A DNA stretch of 64,000 nucleotides from Noviherbaspirillum sp. Root189 (lineage in GTDB: Bacteria > Pseudomonadota > Gammaproteobacteria > Burkholderiales > Burkholderiaceae_D), in NCBI RefSeq assembly GCF_001428545.1, contig NZ_LMHZ01000078.1, positions 62,384 through 126,383 on the forward strand, in the 5' to 3' direction. The notes beneath the pieces are model-generated. The model was given only the letters and a program-made list of their open reading frames with translations. It did not search any database and had not been told where the DNA came from. The position numbers and the translations under genes are program-made. Below are positions 27,333-36,230 of this stretch, piece after piece. The first letter of the stretch is position 1, and the number at the start of each line of letters is the position of its first letter.

Positions 27333-29875
27333 TGGGTACGTTAAGCAACAGCGAATACAAAGATGACTCGTCCTGCTTTCACTGCGGCTTGCCCATTGCG
27401 CATGGCGCAACGTGGTCAGTGCGCATTGCCGACGTAGAACGAGCCATGTGTTGCCCCGGTTGCGAAGCGGTGGCCACGACCATTGTGGGCAGTGGTTTGT
27501 CCGATTACTACCTGAATCGCGATGGCTACTCAGCCAACGGCGGCACGACGTCTTTGGTACCTGACGAGCTGCGCCTTTACGACACGCCGGAAGCGTTGCA
27601 GCAGTTCGCAAGCCAGTCAGACGATCCGGATTGCCGCGATGCGGTGTTGTGCGTTGAGGGCATACGCTGTGCCGCCTGCGTCTGGATGATTGAGCGCCGG
27701 CTTTCCACCGTTGCCGGCATCGTCAGTTACAACCTGAATGTGGCAACAGGCAAGCTGCATGTGCGCTGGAAAGAATCCGTCGCCAAACCCAGCGCTATCC
27801 TCATCGCGATACGTGAAGTTGGTTACGTTGCCTATCCTTTTGATGCAGCCGTCCATGGCCAGCAATTGCAGCGCGAAGGGAAAACGCTGTTCCGCCAGTT
27901 GTTCGTTGCCGGCTTGTCGATGATGCAAGTCATGATGTACGCGGTCCCGGTGTACCTGGCAACCGATGGCACGCTTGAAGCCGACATGGAAGCGCTGATG
28001 CGTTGGGCCAGTCTGCTATTGACGATTCCCGCCGTGGTTTACTCGGCCCAGCCTTTCTTTCGTGGCGCATGGCGCAATCTGAAAAACCGGATGCTGGGGA
28101 TGGATGTCCCGGTGGCCTTAGGTATCGGCGCTGCTTTCCTTGGTAGTGTGGTCGCGACAGTGACCGACAAGGGCGATGTGTATTTTGATTCGGTGACGAT
28201 GTTCATCTTCCTGTTGCTGTGCAGTCGCTACCTTGAATTTATTGCACGACGCAAAGCGAGCTCCGCGCTCGATACCTTGCAGAATGCCTTGCCGGCATCG
28301 GCGTCGCGCATCACCGGATATCCTCAGGATCGCCAGGAAGAGGTGATTCCCGCCGCACGCCTGGTTGAAGGCGATGTACTGATCGTGAAGCCGGGCGAAG
28401 CCATCCCTGCCGATTGCGTCGTGCTCGAGGGGCACTCCGAAATCGATCTGTCATTGTTGAGCGGCGAGAGCAAGCCGCAATCTCGTGGCCCCGGTGACGA
28501 GATTGAAGGCGGGGCGGTCAATGCGACGCAGCCCGTTGTCGTCCGTGTCACCAGGGTAGCGGTTGACAGCACCCTGTCACGCCTTCTTAAGCTGATCGAA
28601 AGCGCAGGGCAGGCGAAGCCGACCTTAGCGGTATGGGCGGACAAGGTTGCGACGTGGTTTGTTGCCGCGCTGCTGCTCTTTTCGATTGCCGTGTTCTGTG
28701 CTTGGCAATGGATTAACCCAACACATGCCTGGCCGATTGCCATTGCGGTGCTGGTGGTGTCCTGCCCTTGCGCACTGTCGCTTGCGACGCCAAGCGCACT
28801 AGCCGCCGCTACCGACCGCTTGCTGCGACAGGGGGTGCTCGTCTTGCAATCCCATGTGCTGGAAACCTTGCACAGGACGACGCATATTGTTTTTGACAAG
28901 ACTGGCACACTGACAACCGGCAAGCCCTCAGTGCGTGACTTGCGCGTACTTGGTGCGTCCGGCCGGATCGAGTGCCTGCGCATCGCTGCTGCGCTGGAAG
29001 CCGGCAGTGCGCATCCGCTGGCGCATGCCTTGATCGAAGCAGCCAATCGCGAGACCCGCGGGCTGGTCGGGTCGGTCGGTCTCGTCGCCAGCAATGTCGA
29101 TAGCGTTGCCGGCAAAGGGATCGAGGCGGTTATCGGCGGTCACCGGTACCGGGTGGGCTCCGCATCCTTCGTGGAAGAGTTGAGCGGCCAGGTGCCGGCA
29201 GCGGTGCAGGCAAGTCAATTTACTGCTGTCTACCTGGGCGGCGAACAGGGATGGCTCGCTCGCTTTGAGCTGGCCGATCGCATTCGTGATGACGCTGCCG
29301 ATGTCATCCGTCACTTCCAGGCATTGGGAAAGCAGGTCATCCTATTGAGTGGAGATGAGCAGGAAGTGACATCGGCGGTGGCCCGCGAACTGGGTATTGC
29401 TGTCGCTTATGGCCAGTGTCTTCCGGCGGAAAAGCTGGCATTTATGCAACGCTTGCAGGAACAGGGCCACCTCGTTGCCATGGTTGGCGATGGCATCAAC
29501 GACGCGGCGGTGCTGCGCGCTGCCGATGTATCGTTCGCCATGGGAACCGGTGCCGCGCTTGCGCAGACGCATGCCGACGCGGTGCTGCTCCATGGACGAC
29601 TTGACGCAGTCGCGGACGCCATGCGCGCCGCCACGCAAACCATGGCGGTGATCCGGCAGAACCTTGCCTGGGCAAGTTTGTACAACCTGGTTGCTATTCC
29701 TGCAGCCGCCGTCGGCCTGCTCAATCCATGGCTGTCCGGCATCGGCATGTCGCTGAGTTCGGCCGTGGTGGTGATCAATGCCTTGCGCTTGCGAAGAATA
29801 CCCAAGGCGCGCTTCAAAGCAGGACACCGGCCCGTTCAGGAAGCGGTGCTTCCTCCCATCGTCAGGAATGCATAG
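27332..29875 (+). CDS. ccoI: Copper-transporting P1B-type ATPase CcoI/FixI
   Basis: 847 residues from the ATG at 27332. A Cys-rich N-terminus (C-F-H-C and C-C-P-G-C) and an HMA domain with G-I-R-C-A-A-C precede the ATPase core. The core has the transport motif S-C-P-C-A-L-S, the phosphorylation motif D-K-T-G-T-L-T and the hinge G-D-G-I-N-D-A. CcoI moves copper across the inner membrane for the CuB centre of cbb3 oxidase. The open frame reaches 27026, but that part overlaps the preceding gene. Followed 11 nt later by ccoS. Confidence 0.93.
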   Translation: MGTLSNSEYKDDSSCFHCGLPIAHGATWSVRIADVERAMCCPGCEAVATTIVGSGLSDYYLNRDGYSANGGTTSLVPDELRLYDTPEALQQFASQSDDPDCRDAVLCVEGIRCAACVWMIERRLSTVAGIVSYNLNVATGKLHVRWKESVAKPSAILIAIREVGYVAYPFDAAVHGQQLQREGKTLFRQLFVAGLSMMQVMMYAVPVYLATDGTLEADMEALMRWASLLLTIPAVVYSAQPFFRGAWRNLKNRMLGMDVPVALGIGAAFLGSVVATVTDKGDVYFDSVTMFIFLLLCSRYLEFIARRKASSALDTLQNALPASASRITGYPQDRQEEVIPAARLVEGDVLIVKPGEAIPADCVVLEGHSEIDLSLLSGESKPQSRGPGDEIEGGAVNATQPVVVRVTRVAVDSTLSRLLKLIESAGQAKPTLAVWADKVATWFVAALLLFSIAVFCAWQWINPTHAWPIAIAVLVVSCPCALSLATPSALAAATDRLLRQGVLVLQSHVLETLHRTTHIVFDKTGTLTTGKPSVRDLRVLGASGRIECLRIAAALEAGSAHPLAHALIEAANRETRGLVGSVGLVASNVDSVAGKGIEAVIGGHRYRVGSASFVEELSGQVPAAVQASQFTAVYLGGEQGWLARFELADRIRDDAADVIRHFQALGKQVILLSGDEQEVTSAVARELGIAVAYGQCLPAEKLAFMQRLQEQGHLVAMVGDGINDAAVLRAADVSFAMGTGAALAQTHADAVLLHGRLDAVADAMRAATQTMAVIRQNLAWASLYNLVAIPAAAVGLLNPWLSGIGMSLSSAVVVINALRLRRIPKARFKAGHRPVQEAVLPPIVRNA

Positions 29876-29886
29876 AAAGAATCATC

Positions 29887-30084
29887 ATGGAAGCCCTCTA
29901 TCTTCTCGTCCCCATGAGTGTGCTGGTTGTGTTTTTTACTATCTGGCTATTCTTCAATGCGTCGGATGGCGGGCAATTTGATGATCTCGTCGGTCCCGCC
30001 ATGCGTATCCTGCAGGATGATGACAGTGCCGATGCAGCGGAGGTGATGCCTGTCACGGAGAAGGAAGCACGGCACTCGTCGTGA
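29887..30084 (+). CDS. ccoS: cbb3 oxidase maturation protein CcoS
   Basis: 65 residues: one N-terminal membrane segment (about 2-22) followed by the CcoS signature F-N-A-S-D-G-G-Q-F-D-D-L. CcoS is needed to insert heme and copper into CcoN. It starts at the ATG at 29887, 11 nt after ccoI (AAAGAA upstream). It closes the biogenesis operon, and a 452-nt intergenic region separates it from ccoN. Confidence 0.92.
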   Translation: MEALYLLVPMSVLVVFFTIWLFFNASDGGQFDDLVGPAMRILQDDDSADAAEVMPVTEKEARHSS

Positions 30085-30176
30085 GTGTCGTGGCGGTTGA
30101 TAGGGCTGTTGCTTTCCTATGGCACATGCCTGAGCACGGTGCCAGATTAAATAAATGGCATCTCAAATTGCGGCTT

Positions 30177-30299
30177 CCGGTTCCCTCCCCCTCTTAGGGG
30201 GAGGGTTAGGGTGGGGGTGCGAAGATCGAGCAAGCGCCTGCTTCTGCATAACCACTTTACCCCCATCCCAGCCTTCCCCCTAAAAGGGGGAAGGGGCCG
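30177..30299. repeat. Nested GC-rich inverted-repeat element between ccoS and ccoN
   Basis: Two perfect hairpins, CCCTCCCCCT-CTT-AGGGGGAGGG (30183-30205) and CCTTCCCCCT-AAA-AGGGGGAAGG (30272-30294), flank a spacer. The inner edges (GGGTTAGGGTGGGGGT and ACCCCCATCCCAGCC) also pair imperfectly, so the whole unit of about 115 nt can fold on itself. This is the look of a REP/MITE-type dispersed repeat. The rest of 30085-30536 holds the FNR box and ccoN leader; I see no gene. Confidence 0.7.
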
Positions 30300-30459
30300 T
30301 CCAGTGATGTGCGCTAGTCTGTGCTAAGTCCGGCTGTTATAAATCACATCAATGCATGCACTTTCCGGAAGCGAAACAACCCATAAACTTACTCATACAT
30401 ACGAACACTGCAGTCATCCTGCAACTGTTTTTCACTCTCTCCGCAGCACTCGGACGAAT

Positions 30460-30473
30460 TTGACTCAGGTCAA
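30460..30473 (+). promoter_or_regulatory. FNR-type box upstream of ccoN
   Basis: TTGAC-TCAG-GTCAA is a perfect palindrome in its arms and matches 8 of 10 FNR consensus positions. Its centre lies 70 nt before the ccoN GTG. FNR/Anr activation of ccoNOQP at low oxygen is established in many proteobacteria. Confidence 0.75.
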
Positions 30474-30536
30474 GGTTTTTAGAGGTTCGAACTCGTACTC
30501 TCCTTCCATCGTGTTAGCAAAACCTGGAGATCGTAC

Positions 30537-31964
30537 GTGGATACATCGCTCAACTATAACTACAAGGTCGTGAAGCAATTCACGATCGCAACGGTAGTAT
30601 GGGGCGTGGTCGGTATGCTGGTCGGCGTGTTCATCGCCGCACAGCTAGCCTGGCCCGCCCTGAATTTCGACATCGCATGGCTTTCCTATGGTCGCTTGCG
30701 CCCCCTGCATACCAATGCGGTGATCTTCGCATTCGGTGGTTGCGGATTGTTTGCAACCTCCTACTACGTGGTTCAGCGTACCTCGCAGGTTCGTCTGTTC
30801 TCCGATCGCCTTGCCGCCTTTACCTTCTGGGGTTGGCAGGCCGTTATCGTGGCCGCTGCCATTACACTGCCGCTGGGTATGACCTCCGGTAAAGAGTATG
30901 CCGAACTCGAATGGCCGATCGATATCCTGATCACACTGGTATGGGTATCGTATGCGGTTGTATTTTTCGGCACGCTGGTCAAGCGTAAGGTCGCCCATAT
31001 CTACGTCGCAAACTGGTTCTTCGGCGGCTTTATCCTGGCTATCGCACTGCTGCACCTGGTCAACAGCGCGGCAATACCGGTGTCGGCGACCAAGTCCTAC
31101 TCGGCCTATGCAGGTGTGCAGGATGCGATGATCCAGTGGTGGTACGGTCACAATGCCGTGGGTTTCTTTCTGACTGCGGGCTTCCTTGGCATGATGTATT
31201 ACTTCATCCCCAAGCAGGCTGACAAGCCGGTGTACTCCTATCGCTTGTCCATCGTGCACTTCTGGGCACTGATCTTTACCTACATGTGGGCAGGCCCGCA
31301 CCATCTGCACTACACCGCATTGCCTGACTGGACACAGTCGATCGGCATGGTGTTCTCGATGATCCTGCTGGCACCATCGTGGGGTGGCATGATCAACGGC
31401 GTGATGACATTGTCCGGCGCCTGGGACAAGCTGCGCTCCGATCCCATCCTCAAGTTCCTGATCGTGTCGCTGTCGTTCTACGGCATGTCGACCTTCGAAG
31501 GCCCGATGATGTCGATCAAGACCGTCAACGCGCTGTCGCATTACACCGACTGGACCGTAGGCCACGTCCATGCCGGCGCCCTTGGGTGGGTTGGCTTTAT
31601 CACCATGGGCTCGATCTACTACCTGTTGCCGCGTTTGTCTGGCAAGACCGAGATGTGGAGCGTACGCCTGATCGACGTGCATTTCTGGATGGCGACCATC
31701 GGTATCGTCCTTTACATCGCATCGATGTGGATTGCCGGTGTGATGCAGGGCCTGATGTGGCGCGCGGTCAATGCCGACGGCACCCTGACCTATACCTTCG
31801 TTGAATCGGTCAAGGCAACTTATCCCTACTACGTCATTCGTTTCAGCGGCGGTCTGCTGTATCTCGGCGGCATGATTCTCATGGCGTACAACACGTTCAT
31901 GACTGTGCGCGATGGCAAGGAGGTCTCCGCACGTATCCCTTCAATTGTGCCGGCACATGCCTGA
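30537..31964 (+). CDS. ccoN: cbb3-type cytochrome c oxidase subunit I CcoN
   Basis: 475 residues with about twelve membrane helices. The heme-copper oxidase histidines are visible: R-P-L-H-T-N-A near residue 60, [10 protein letters not shown] near 203, W-A-G-P-H-H-L-H-Y, and [13 protein letters not shown] near the end. CcoN holds heme b and the b3/CuB site where oxygen is reduced. The start is a GTG at 30537 with a GGAGA site 8 nt upstream. First gene of ccoNOQP; the FNR box at 30460 should control it. Confidence 0.96.
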   Translation: MDTSLNYNYKVVKQFTIATVVWGVVGMLVGVFIAAQLAWPALNFDIAWLSYGRLRPLHTNAVIFAFGGCGLFATSYYVVQRTSQVRLFSDRLAAFTFWGWQAVIVAAAITLPLGMTSGKEYAELEWPIDILITLVWVSYAVVFFGTLVKRKVAHIYVANWFFGGFILAIALLHLVNSAAIPVSATKSYSAYAGVQDAMIQWWYGHNAVGFFLTAGFLGMMYYFIPKQADKPVYSYRLSIVHFWALIFTYMWAGPHHLHYTALPDWTQSIGMVFSMILLAPSWGGMINGVMTLSGAWDKLRSDPILKFLIVSLSFYGMSTFEGPMMSIKTVNALSHYTDWTVGHVHAGALGWVGFITMGSIYYLLPRLSGKTEMWSVRLIDVHFWMATIGIVLYIASMWIAGVMQGLMWRAVNADGTLTYTFVESVKATYPYYVIRFSGGLLYLGGMILMAYNTFMTVRDGKEVSARIPSIVPAHA

Positions 31965-31977
31965 ATCAGGAGCAGTA

Positions 31978-32595
31978 ATGAAAAAGTTTTCACATGAAAT
32001 GATCGAGAAGAACCCCTGGCTGTTGATTGCACTGGTGGTTCTCGTGGTCAGCGTCGGCGGCCTGGTCGAGATCGTGCCGCTGTTCTTCCAGAAATCGACG
32101 ACCGAACCGCTCGCTGGATTAAAACCTTATTCGGCGTTGCGCCTGGCGGGTCGCGATGTGTATGTGCGTGAAGGTTGCTATAACTGCCACTCGCAGATGA
32201 TCCGTCCATTCCGCGCCGAAACCGAGCGTTACGGCCACTATTCGGTCGCTTCGGAGTTTGTGTATGACCGTCCGTTCCAGTGGGGCTCCAAGCGTACCGG
32301 CCCGGACCTGGCGCGCGTCGGTGGACGTTACAGCGACGAATGGCACCGCACTCACCTGAACAACCCGCGTGATGTCGTTCCCGAGTCGAACATGCCCGCC
32401 TATCCGTGGCTGGCAACTGCCAAGGTTGATCCGCTGTCCGTCGCGCCAAAGATGCAGGTGTTGCGCAAACTGGGCCATCCGTATAGCGATGAAGAAATCG
32501 CCAATGCAGCCAAGGAAGTGGAAGGCAAAACTGAACAGGATGCGCTGGTCGCTTATCTGCAAGGCATGGGCATTCAGATCAAGGCAAAGAGGTAA
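31978..32595 (+). CDS. ccoO: cbb3-type cytochrome c oxidase subunit II CcoO
   Basis: 205 residues from the ATG at 31978 with an AGGAGCAG ribosome site. One N-terminal membrane anchor (about 15-35), then the heme c motif C-Y-N-C-H followed by S-Q-M-I-R-P-F, which is diagnostic for CcoO/FixO. It carries electrons from CcoP to CcoN on the periplasmic side. 13 nt after ccoN. The last third is Lys/Glu-rich and soluble. Confidence 0.95.
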   Translation: MKKFSHEMIEKNPWLLIALVVLVVSVGGLVEIVPLFFQKSTTEPLAGLKPYSALRLAGRDVYVREGCYNCHSQMIRPFRAETERYGHYSVASEFVYDRPFQWGSKRTGPDLARVGGRYSDEWHRTHLNNPRDVVPESNMPAYPWLATAKVDPLSVAPKMQVLRKLGHPYSDEEIANAAKEVEGKTEQDALVAYLQGMGIQIKAKR

Positions 32596-32597
32596 TC

Positions 32598-32780
32598 ATG
32601 ACGTTCGAACAGTTTATTTTTGATGCGCGCAGCGTGGTGACGGTACTGTGCTTCCTCACCTTCGCAGGTATCGTCTGGTGGACCTATATCGCGCACCGCC
32701 GCACGGATTTCGATGCGGCCGCCAATCTGCCGTTCGCTGACGAACCGGCTATCGATACAGCAGGGGAAAAACATGTCTGA
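32598..32780 (+). CDS. ccoQ: cbb3 oxidase small subunit CcoQ
   Basis: 60 residues, with a single membrane segment (about 12-30: V-V-T-V-L-C-F-L-T-F-A-G-I-V-W-W) and a charged tail containing the F-D-A-A-A-N-L-P-F-A-D pattern found in CcoQ. It stabilises the CcoNOP complex. The gene starts 2 nt after the ccoO stop with AGAGG upstream, and overlaps ccoP by 8 nt. Confidence 0.92.
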   Translation: MTFEQFIFDARSVVTVLCFLTFAGIVWWTYIAHRRTDFDAAANLPFADEPAIDTAGEKHV

Positions 32781-33702
32781 CTTTACCAATGAATTCTGGA
32801 GCGGCTACGTCGCCGTCCTGACCATACTGGGAATTGCGGGATGCGCAATCCTGCTGTGGGTACAGTCCAGGGTGAAGATTATTGTTCCGGAAGGCGAATC
32901 TGCCGATTCTACCGGCCATAGCTGGGACGAGGGCCTGACCGAACTCAACAACCCGATGCCACGGTGGTGGATGTGGCTGTTCTATATCACTATCGTGTTC
33001 AGCATCGGCTATCTCGTGCTGTATCCCGGCCTTGGTTCATTCAAAGGCAAGCTGGGCTGGGAGTCGACTGGTGAGTATCAGGCGGAACTGGCCAAGGCGG
33101 AAAAGGACTATGGCCCGATCTTTGAAAAGTATCTGCACCAGGACCTGAAAGTGGTTGCGGCCGACCCGCAAGCGCATGCAATCGGCGAGCGCCTGTTCAT
33201 GACCTACTGCGCGCAGTGCCATGGTTCCGATGCCCGCGGCAACAAGGGTTATCCCAATCTGACCGACAAGGATTGGCTGTACGGTGGCGAACCCGACATC
33301 ATCAAGACTACCATCCTGAAAGGCCGTAACGGCGTGATGCCACCCATGGGTGCCGCTTTAGGTTCGGACAAGGATGTGGAGAATGTCGCCCACTACGTGC
33401 TTAACCTGTCCGGCTCGACTTCCGATCCGATCAAGGTTGCGTTCGGCAAGGATAAGTTTGCGGCCTGTGCAGCATGCCACGGCGCGGGCGGCAAGGGTAA
33501 CCCGGCGCTCGGCGCGCCCAACCTGAGCGACAAGATCTGGCTGTACGGCGGCAGTGCCGACACCATCATGGAAACGATCCGCAAGGGTCGCAACAACACC
33601 ATGCCGGCATTCCATGACTTCCTCGGTGAAGGCAAGGTCCATGTATTGGCTGCCTACGTCTGGGGCTTGTCCAACGACAAGGCGCTGGTCGCCGAGAAAT
33701 AA
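32773..33702 (+). CDS. ccoP: cbb3-type cytochrome c oxidase subunit III CcoP (diheme)
   Basis: 309 residues from the ATG at 32773 (AGGGG upstream). N-terminal membrane helices flank the W-D-E-G-L-T-E-L-N-N-P-M-P-R-W-W motif, a CcoP hallmark. Two heme c sites, C-A-Q-C-H and C-A-A-C-H, follow in tandem cytochrome c domains. CcoP takes electrons from soluble cytochrome c. A stem-loop at 33725-33752 follows and separates it from ccoG. Confidence 0.95.
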   Translation: MSDFTNEFWSGYVAVLTILGIAGCAILLWVQSRVKIIVPEGESADSTGHSWDEGLTELNNPMPRWWMWLFYITIVFSIGYLVLYPGLGSFKGKLGWESTGEYQAELAKAEKDYGPIFEKYLHQDLKVVAADPQAHAIGERLFMTYCAQCHGSDARGNKGYPNLTDKDWLYGGEPDIIKTTILKGRNGVMPPMGAALGSDKDVENVAHYVLNLSGSTSDPIKVAFGKDKFAACAACHGAGGKGNPALGAPNLSDKIWLYGGSADTIMETIRKGRNNTMPAFHDFLGEGKVHVLAAYVWGLSNDKALVAEK

Positions 33703-33724
33703 AACCTTGTAATCCGATGTTCTC

Positions 33725-33752
33725 GGCCGGGCAGGCATCAAGCTTCCCGGCC
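33725..33752 (+). terminator. Stem-loop between ccoP and ccoG
   Basis: GGCCGGG (33725-33731) pairs perfectly with CCCGGCC (33746-33752) around a 14-nt loop. No T run follows. It may stabilise the ccoNOQP message or lower read-through into ccoG. Confidence 0.45.
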
Positions 33753-33774
33753 ACATCAAGCAAAGAGTGAAATA

Positions 33775-35169
33775 ATGAGCGAACCCGCTGTCAAGGTTTC
33801 TGTCGTCACCATGTATGAGGCACGCCAGGAAATCTATCCGCGCGAAGCCAAAGGCTGGTACGCGAACTGGCGCTGGCTTTGTGTGTGGCTGACCCAGCTC
33901 GTCTTCTACGGTTTGCCATGGATGTCGTGGAACGACCGCCAGGCGGTCCTGTTTGATCTGGTATCACGGAAGTTTTACCTGTTCGGCATCGTGCTGTGGC
34001 CACAGGATTTTATTTATCTCGCGCTGTTGCTGATCGTCTGCGCTTATTCCCTGTTTTTGTTCACGGCGGTTGCCGGCCGGCTCTGGTGCGGCTATGCCTG
34101 TCCGCAAACGGTCTACACGGAAATCTTCATGTGGATCGAGCGCAAAATCGAAGGCAGCCGCAGCGCACGCATGCGCCTTGACCGCCAGCCCCTGAGCGTC
34201 GACAAGTTCGTGCGCAAGTCATCCAAGCATCTGGCATGGGCTGCGGTCGCACTGTGGACTGGCTTTACTTTCGTCGGGTATTTCACCCCGATCCATACGT
34301 TGGCCGGCGAAGTCGTAAACCTGGGGCTCGGCCCGTGGGAATGGTTCTGGATCCTGTTCTACGCATTTGCCACCTATGGCAATGCGGGCTGGATGCGCGA
34401 GCAGGTATGCAAATACATGTGCCCGTATGCTCGTTTCCAGAGCTCGATGTTCGACAAGGATACGCTGACCGTTACCTATGACGCCAAGCGTGGCGAGCCA
34501 CGCGGCGCCAGGACACGCAAGGCGGACGCGTCGGCATTGGGTTCCTGCATCGATTGCTCGATGTGCGTACAGGTCTGCCCGACCGGCATCGATATTCGCG
34601 ATGGCCTGCAATCCGACTGCATCGGCTGTGCGGCATGTATCGATGCGTGCGATTCGGTGATGGACAGGATTGGCGCGCCGCGTGGCCTGGTGCGTTACTC
34701 CACCGAAAACGCAATGGAAAAGGGATTGAGCGCCAAGGACATTCGCCGGCGTGCCATGCGTCCGCGCATATTGATTTACAGCGCAATCCTTGCACTGATC
34801 GTGCTGGCATCGTTCGGGTCCCTGCTCGGACGCACACCGGTGAAGATGGACGTGATCCGCGACCGTGGCGCAATGGGACGTGAGGTGGAAGACGGCATTA
34901 TTGAAAACGTCTACCGTCTGCAAGTCATGAATACGGATGAGCAGTCGCATCGCTTCCGCATTTCGGTTGCCGGTATCGACGGCATTGCACTGGCCACACC
35001 TGTGATGGTCGAACTGGAGGGGACCGCGTCGCGTGGTGTACCTGTCAGAGTGCGCGTGCCGCACGGCAAAGGCGAAAAAGGATCGAACAAGATTCAGTTC
35101 GAACTGGTTGCGGTTGACGACGAACGTTTGCAGGTGACAGAAAAAGCGGTTTTTTTCGTACCACGCTAA
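33775..35169 (+). CDS. ccoG: cbb3 oxidase accessory iron-sulfur protein CcoG/FixG
   Basis: 464 residues. About five membrane segments; the C-G-Y-A-C-P-Q-T-V motif after the third is typical. Two 4Fe-4S ferredoxin motifs are visible: C-I-D-C-S-M-C-V-Q-V-C-P and C-I-G-C-A-A-C-I-D-A-C. The last 120 residues form an Ig-like periplasmic domain. CcoG is thought to reduce Cu(II) to Cu(I) for oxidase assembly. Ribosome site AAGAG before the ATG at 33775. Followed by ccoH. Confidence 0.94.
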   Translation: MSEPAVKVSVVTMYEARQEIYPREAKGWYANWRWLCVWLTQLVFYGLPWMSWNDRQAVLFDLVSRKFYLFGIVLWPQDFIYLALLLIVCAYSLFLFTAVAGRLWCGYACPQTVYTEIFMWIERKIEGSRSARMRLDRQPLSVDKFVRKSSKHLAWAAVALWTGFTFVGYFTPIHTLAGEVVNLGLGPWEWFWILFYAFATYGNAGWMREQVCKYMCPYARFQSSMFDKDTLTVTYDAKRGEPRGARTRKADASALGSCIDCSMCVQVCPTGIDIRDGLQSDCIGCAACIDACDSVMDRIGAPRGLVRYSTENAMEKGLSAKDIRRRAMRPRILIYSAILALIVLASFGSLLGRTPVKMDVIRDRGAMGREVEDGIIENVYRLQVMNTDEQSHRFRISVAGIDGIALATPVMVELEGTASRGVPVRVRVPHGKGEKGSNKIQFELVAVDDERLQVTEKAVFFVPR

Positions 35170-35222
35170 GCAAGGTTAAGCACAGCGACGTACCGCAAAA
35201 CAAGGTTAAAGAAGGAGTAGAA

Positions 35223-35756
35223 ATGCGTAACAATATTCGATCCGGAACGGCAGCGACTGCGGCAAAGCCCTGGTACATGCACCGTTGGCCCTGGCTCATC
35301 ATGCTCGGCCCGACGGTCGTCGTGGTAGCAGGGGTACATACCACATGGGTGGCCTTCACCCAGCAGGATGCACTGGTCGTCGACGACTATTACAAGGAAG
35401 GCAAGGTCATCAACCAGGACTTGAGTCGTGATCGTATCGCTGCCGACATGCGGCTGCAGGCCGGCTTGCGTTATGACCCGGCCGCAGGCATGCTTTCGGG
35501 AACGGTGAATGGACTCGGAGATGCCGCGACCGGCAAACTGACCATCAGATTGGTGCATTCGACCCAGCCTGAAAAGGACATCAACCTGCAGGCGAGCCCC
35601 GGCCGCGATGGCGCTTTCCAGGTTGCGTTGCCCATGCTCGATATGGCACGCTGGCAGGTCTTGATCGAAAGCGAGCGCCGCGACTGGCGCTTGCATCAGG
35701 TCTGGGATTATCCGAAACAGCGCTCGGTGAGCATTACCGCCGACGCTACCAAGTAA
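35223..35756 (+). CDS. ccoH: cbb3 oxidase assembly protein CcoH/FixH
   Basis: 177 residues. A membrane segment (about 20-42) is followed by the F-T-Q-Q-D-A-L-V-V-D-D-Y-Y-K-E-G-K motif, diagnostic for FixH. The remainder is a soluble periplasmic beta domain. It helps stabilise the assembling cbb3 complex. Very good ribosome site (GAAGGAG, 8 nt before the ATG). Lies 53 nt after ccoG and is last of the recognised cco genes. Confidence 0.92.
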   Translation: MRNNIRSGTAATAAKPWYMHRWPWLIMLGPTVVVVAGVHTTWVAFTQQDALVVDDYYKEGKVINQDLSRDRIAADMRLQAGLRYDPAAGMLSGTVNGLGDAATGKLTIRLVHSTQPEKDINLQASPGRDGAFQVALPMLDMARWQVLIESERRDWRLHQVWDYPKQRSVSITADATK

Positions 35757-35912
35757 GCTAACGGGCATGACTTCATTCCCGGATTTACGAAAGAATTCCC
35801 GAAGCTGGGAATTGATGGCATGGCTCGATGGGATAACCCGAACGAAAACAGCGGCGGTACAACGAAAGCGCGTTAACGGATTAGCGCGCCAGACGGGATG
35901 GAGGATGCCGAA

Positions 35913-36152
35913 ATGGCAAGATTGATTATGGTTGTGTTGTGGCCGTCGTTTCTGATTGCCATTGTAGCCGAAGGATTTTTGTTTTCCCTGTTCGACCCGC
36001 ATGACCTTGCCCTTGTCGGGAACCATATCGAGGTGAATCCCCTGGCGGTATACACCATCGGATTTTTCAGTATCTGGGCATTTTGTTCGCTGGCGAGCAT
36101 GCTGACCTGCTATCTGCTGGCCGTTCCCAACGATAAAAAGATACCGTTTTAG
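35913..36152 (+). CDS. Small two-helix membrane protein at the end of the cco cluster
   Basis: 79 residues from the ATG at 35913 (GGAGG 8 nt upstream); an in-frame ATG at 35898 would add five residues. Two hydrophobic helices (about 3-23 and 44-68) are joined by a hydrophilic loop with F-D-P-H-D-L. No named family recognised. Its position after ccoH suggests a role in the membrane respiratory chain, but only the location supports that. The 156 nt between ccoH and this gene show no clear terminator. Confidence 0.65.
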   Translation: MARLIMVVLWPSFLIAIVAEGFLFSLFDPHDLALVGNHIEVNPLAVYTIGFFSIWAFCSLASMLTCYLLAVPNDKKIPF

Positions 36153-36230
36153 ATTTTAGATAACGGACACTCAGGGCTTCGCAAGACCGAAATAGCCGTA
36201 GCGGGCTCCCGGTTCAGAGCAGGGAACCGC

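Noticed and set aside
30645-31682. 345-residue minus-strand frame
   Set aside because: Fully antisense to ccoN; no family features, and the codon pattern explains its openness.
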